Assembly: GCA_030605835.1 (NCBI GenBank)
Contig: JAUWHO010000045.1
Span: forward strand, 1 to 64,000
Direction of reading: 5' to 3'
DNA from: Candidatus Zixiibacteriota bacterium
Lineage (GTDB): Bacteria > Zixibacteria > MSB-5A5 > DG-27
DNA length: 64,000 bases
Shown here: piece after piece, positions 62,688 to 64,000 of the stretch
Numbering within the stretch: position 1 is the first letter of the stretch
Layout: every line of letters begins with the position of its first letter
Program-made: the position numbers and the translations under genes
The notes under the pieces: model-generated
Database searches by the model: none
What the model was told of the DNA's origin: nothing
Seen by the model: the letters and a program-made list of their open reading frames with translations, nothing else

Positions 62688-62784
62688 GGTATCGGACGCC
62701 CCGTCCGATACCCAAAAGGTCACGGATGAGGGCATCCGTGACCAACAGTAGTGCGTGGTGGCTTTTGGAAACCTGAAGGTTTCC
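62688..62784. repeat. Composite palindrome unit, intact copy
   Basis: GGTATCGGAC.../GTCCGATACC (62688-62712), CAAAA, GGTCACGGAT.../ATCCGTGACC (62718-62743), AACAGT, then GGAAACCTGAAGGTTTCC (62767-62784). It is the only copy with all three palindromes uninterrupted, and serves as the reference for the copies at 22963-23075, 23164-23275 and (inverted) 9757-9852. Confidence 0.9.
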
Positions 62785-62828
62785 GCTACATTATCTGCCA
62801 CAATGTCCGTGGGGGATGTCGGTGACGA

Positions 62829-63287
62829 TCAGCCGAGATGGACTTCGTCGGGGAGCTCGTCGATGTCATCTTCTTGATAGGGGAAATGCTCCTTGAGCAT
62901 CTGCCCCACCTCGGATACGACCTCGCAGAGACCATCCTTGAATCTCTTTTCACGGAAGTACGAACTCATTTGTCCAGCGAGTTCTTGCCATCTCCCCTCC
63001 GGGATGACCTCATTGATCCCGGTATCACCCCAGATTATGAAGCGCCGGGGTTTGACCACCAAAAGTATCAAAACTCCGTTGTCCAATCTGGTGTTGGTGA
63101 TCCCCAACTCCACGAACTGTTGATGGGCAAGGGTGCGCAAAGCTTCCTCCGGTTCGGTCTCTCTCAATTCCTTTGGAAAATCCTTGAAGACCGATACCCT
63201 TATCTCGCCGGAGGTCTCCAGTTCCGCAGCCTTTACGGCCTCCTTGACCTCTTCGAGCTTCTTTTTGTTTAGGATTAGCTTCACCAT
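62829..63287 (-). CDS. TPM domain protein, cytosolic
   Basis: 152 residues from the ATG at 63287, preceded by AGAGGTGA; a GTG nine bases upstream is less likely. SGEIRVSVFKDFPKEL, FVELGITNTRLDNGVLILLVVKPRRFIIWGDTGINEVIPEGRWQELAGQMSSYFREKRFKDGLCEVVSEVGQML is the TPM (TLP18.3/Psb32/MOLO-1) fold. No signal or membrane segment. The family has been linked to phosphatase activity and to membrane-protein turnover. Second gene after a larger TPM protein; overlapping roles are likely. Confidence 0.85.
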   Translation of the reverse strand: MVKLILNKKKLEEVKEAVKAAELETSGEIRVSVFKDFPKELRETEPEEALRTLAHQQFVELGITNTRLDNGVLILLVVKPRRFIIWGDTGINEVIPEGRWQELAGQMSSYFREKRFKDGLCEVVSEVGQMLKEHFPYQEDDIDELPDEVHLG

Positions 63288-63310
63288 TTCACTCACCTCT
63301 TCTCATCACA

Positions 63311-64000
63311 TTACCAGCCACCTGAAGCTCCGCCGCCACCGAAGCTGCCGCCGCCAAAGCCGCTGAAACCGCCACCTCCACCGGAGCTGTGACCTCCAAA
63401 ACCTCCACCTCCCATGAAGAATCCGCCGAAAGGTCCGCCCCAGAAGAGCCCCCTTCTTCTCCGAGACAGACCTCCGAAGATGAAGACGGGCAGAAAAGCG
63501 GCCATTATCAGAAGATATATGAGGTTTCCAACCGTCCTCCCACTCCGGCCTGCAGCGGTCGGTGGTTTGCCGGGGATGGCATCGTATTCCTGCTTGGCGG
63601 CAGACATCATCGCCTCCACGCCTCCGTCGATGCCTCTGGAGAAGTTGCCGGCTTTGAATTCGGGAACGATGATGTTATTGATTATGCGTCCGGCGATGAT
63701 GTCGGGAATAATACCCTCCAGACCCTGACCGACCTCTATTCTCAAGCGGTGGTCGTTTTTGGAGATTAACAAGATGGCGCCGTTGTCCAGCCCTTTTTGC
63801 CCCACCTTCCATTTTTCCGCCACCCTGATGGCGAAATCCTCAATCGTCTCACCCTCCAGACTGTTTATGGTCAAGACCGCTATCTGCGTAGAGGTGGAGC
63901 TATTGAATTCGCGGAGTTTCATCTCCAGAGAGGTCCTCTCCGACCCGGACAGAAGGTTGGCGTAGTCGCTGACGAATCCCTGATAGTCGGGAATGTCTCT
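63311..64000 (-). CDS. TPM domain membrane protein, YgcG-like (5' end outside window)
   Basis: The frame stays open to base 64000, reading RDIPDYQGFVSDYANLLSGSERTSLEMKL at the start of the visible part, so the ATG at 63922 is internal. TPM domain: QIAVLTINSLEGETIEDFAIRVAEKWKVGQKGLDNGAILLISKNDHRLRIEVGQGLEGIIPDIIAGRI. Then comes a transmembrane helix (LIYLLIMAAFLPVFIFGGL) and a glycine/serine/phenylalanine-rich tail ending GGGGASGGW, as in YgcG proteins. An N-terminal signal peptide is expected outside the window. It is followed 23 bp later by the cytosolic TPM protein. Confidence 0.9.
   Translation of the reverse strand, partial: RDIPDYQGFVSDYANLLSGSERTSLEMKLREFNSSTSTQIAVLTINSLEGETIEDFAIRVAEKWKVGQKGLDNGAILLISKNDHRLRIEVGQGLEGIIPDIIAGRIINNIIVPEFKAGNFSRGIDGGVEAMMSAAKQEYDAIPGKPPTAAGRSGRTVGNLIYLLIMAAFLPVFIFGGLSRRRRGLFWGGPFGGFFMGGGGFGGHSSGGGGGFSGFGGGSFGGGGASGGW

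Overview
The window looks like chromosome from an uncultured, moderately GC-rich bacterium, most likely a candidate phylum of the FCB superphylum (Zixibacteria, Latescibacteria, WOR-3, TA06 or similar). That is inference. It rests on secreted proteins with C-terminal Por/T9SS-type sorting domains (NPFN...GxYFYRL...K), the bacillithiol-type deacetylase BshB1, GlnRS, System I cytochrome c maturation, and intergenic DNA crowded with palindromic repeats. Two genes (a Ski2-like helicase and an ECF sigma factor) carry single frameshifts, which fits either a draft metagenome assembly or real decay.

Layout. 1-9.5 kb: the end of a T9SS-type secreted protein, a zinc alcohol dehydrogenase, a methyltransferase with a DUF6485 protein, a membrane-anchored hypothetical, glnS, the tldD/tldE protease pair, a GyrI-like protein and tRNA-Glu(CUC). 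9.5-10.4 kb: a repeat island. 10.4-21 kb: a DUF885 protein, a 1408-residue acyl-CoA dehydratase activase-like protein and a complete ccmA-B-C-D-E-F operon behind a consensus promoter. CcmD is a 35-residue ORF, and CcmE is the CxxxY variant. 21-25.9 kb: two repeat islands, an orphan T9SS sorting domain, a Cys-rich unknown protein and a pair of 322-residue radical SAM enzymes. 25.9-31.1 kb: purD, purE, a GlmU-like nucleotidyltransferase and a STAND-like NTPase with TPRs. 31.4 kb: selC, the selenocysteine tRNA. 31.6-36.9 kb: a stand-alone sensor-domain protein, bshB1, a secreted TPR protein and an FG-GAP/T9SS secreted protein. 37-41.4 kb: a repeat island, then a tightly regulated-looking promoter driving a zinc-ribbon protein and the frameshifted helicase, then a small putative enzyme. 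41.4-48.3 kb: about 350 nt that appears able to fold into a structured RNA, then a 2168-residue hybrid kinase with 12 PAS domains and one GAF. 48.4-64 kb: ppsA, a PpiD/SurA-like chaperone, mfd, a methyltransferase, an ECF sigma/anti-sigma/YbjQ operon, a lipoprotein, an EamA transporter, icd with a CRP/FNR-type palindrome upstream, and two TPM-domain proteins.

How the parts relate. The ccm operon implies c-type cytochromes and respiration. The activase implies radical 2-hydroxyacyl-CoA or benzoyl-CoA type chemistry elsewhere in the genome. selC implies selenoproteins elsewhere. PpsA and Icd cover central carbon metabolism, and PpiD/SurA-like plus T9SS cargo point to an outer membrane and envelope secretion.

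The most unusual content is the intergenic repeat system. At least seven palindrome families occur in conserved multi-part composites, have interchangeable loops, and in three cases are interrupted by 18-20 bp inserts whose removal restores (exactly, or to one mismatch) the uninterrupted repeat. The second is the giant PAS kinase, whose inter-PAS linkers are nearly identical at DNA level while the PAS cores differ strongly. The third is the unassigned structured region just upstream of that kinase.
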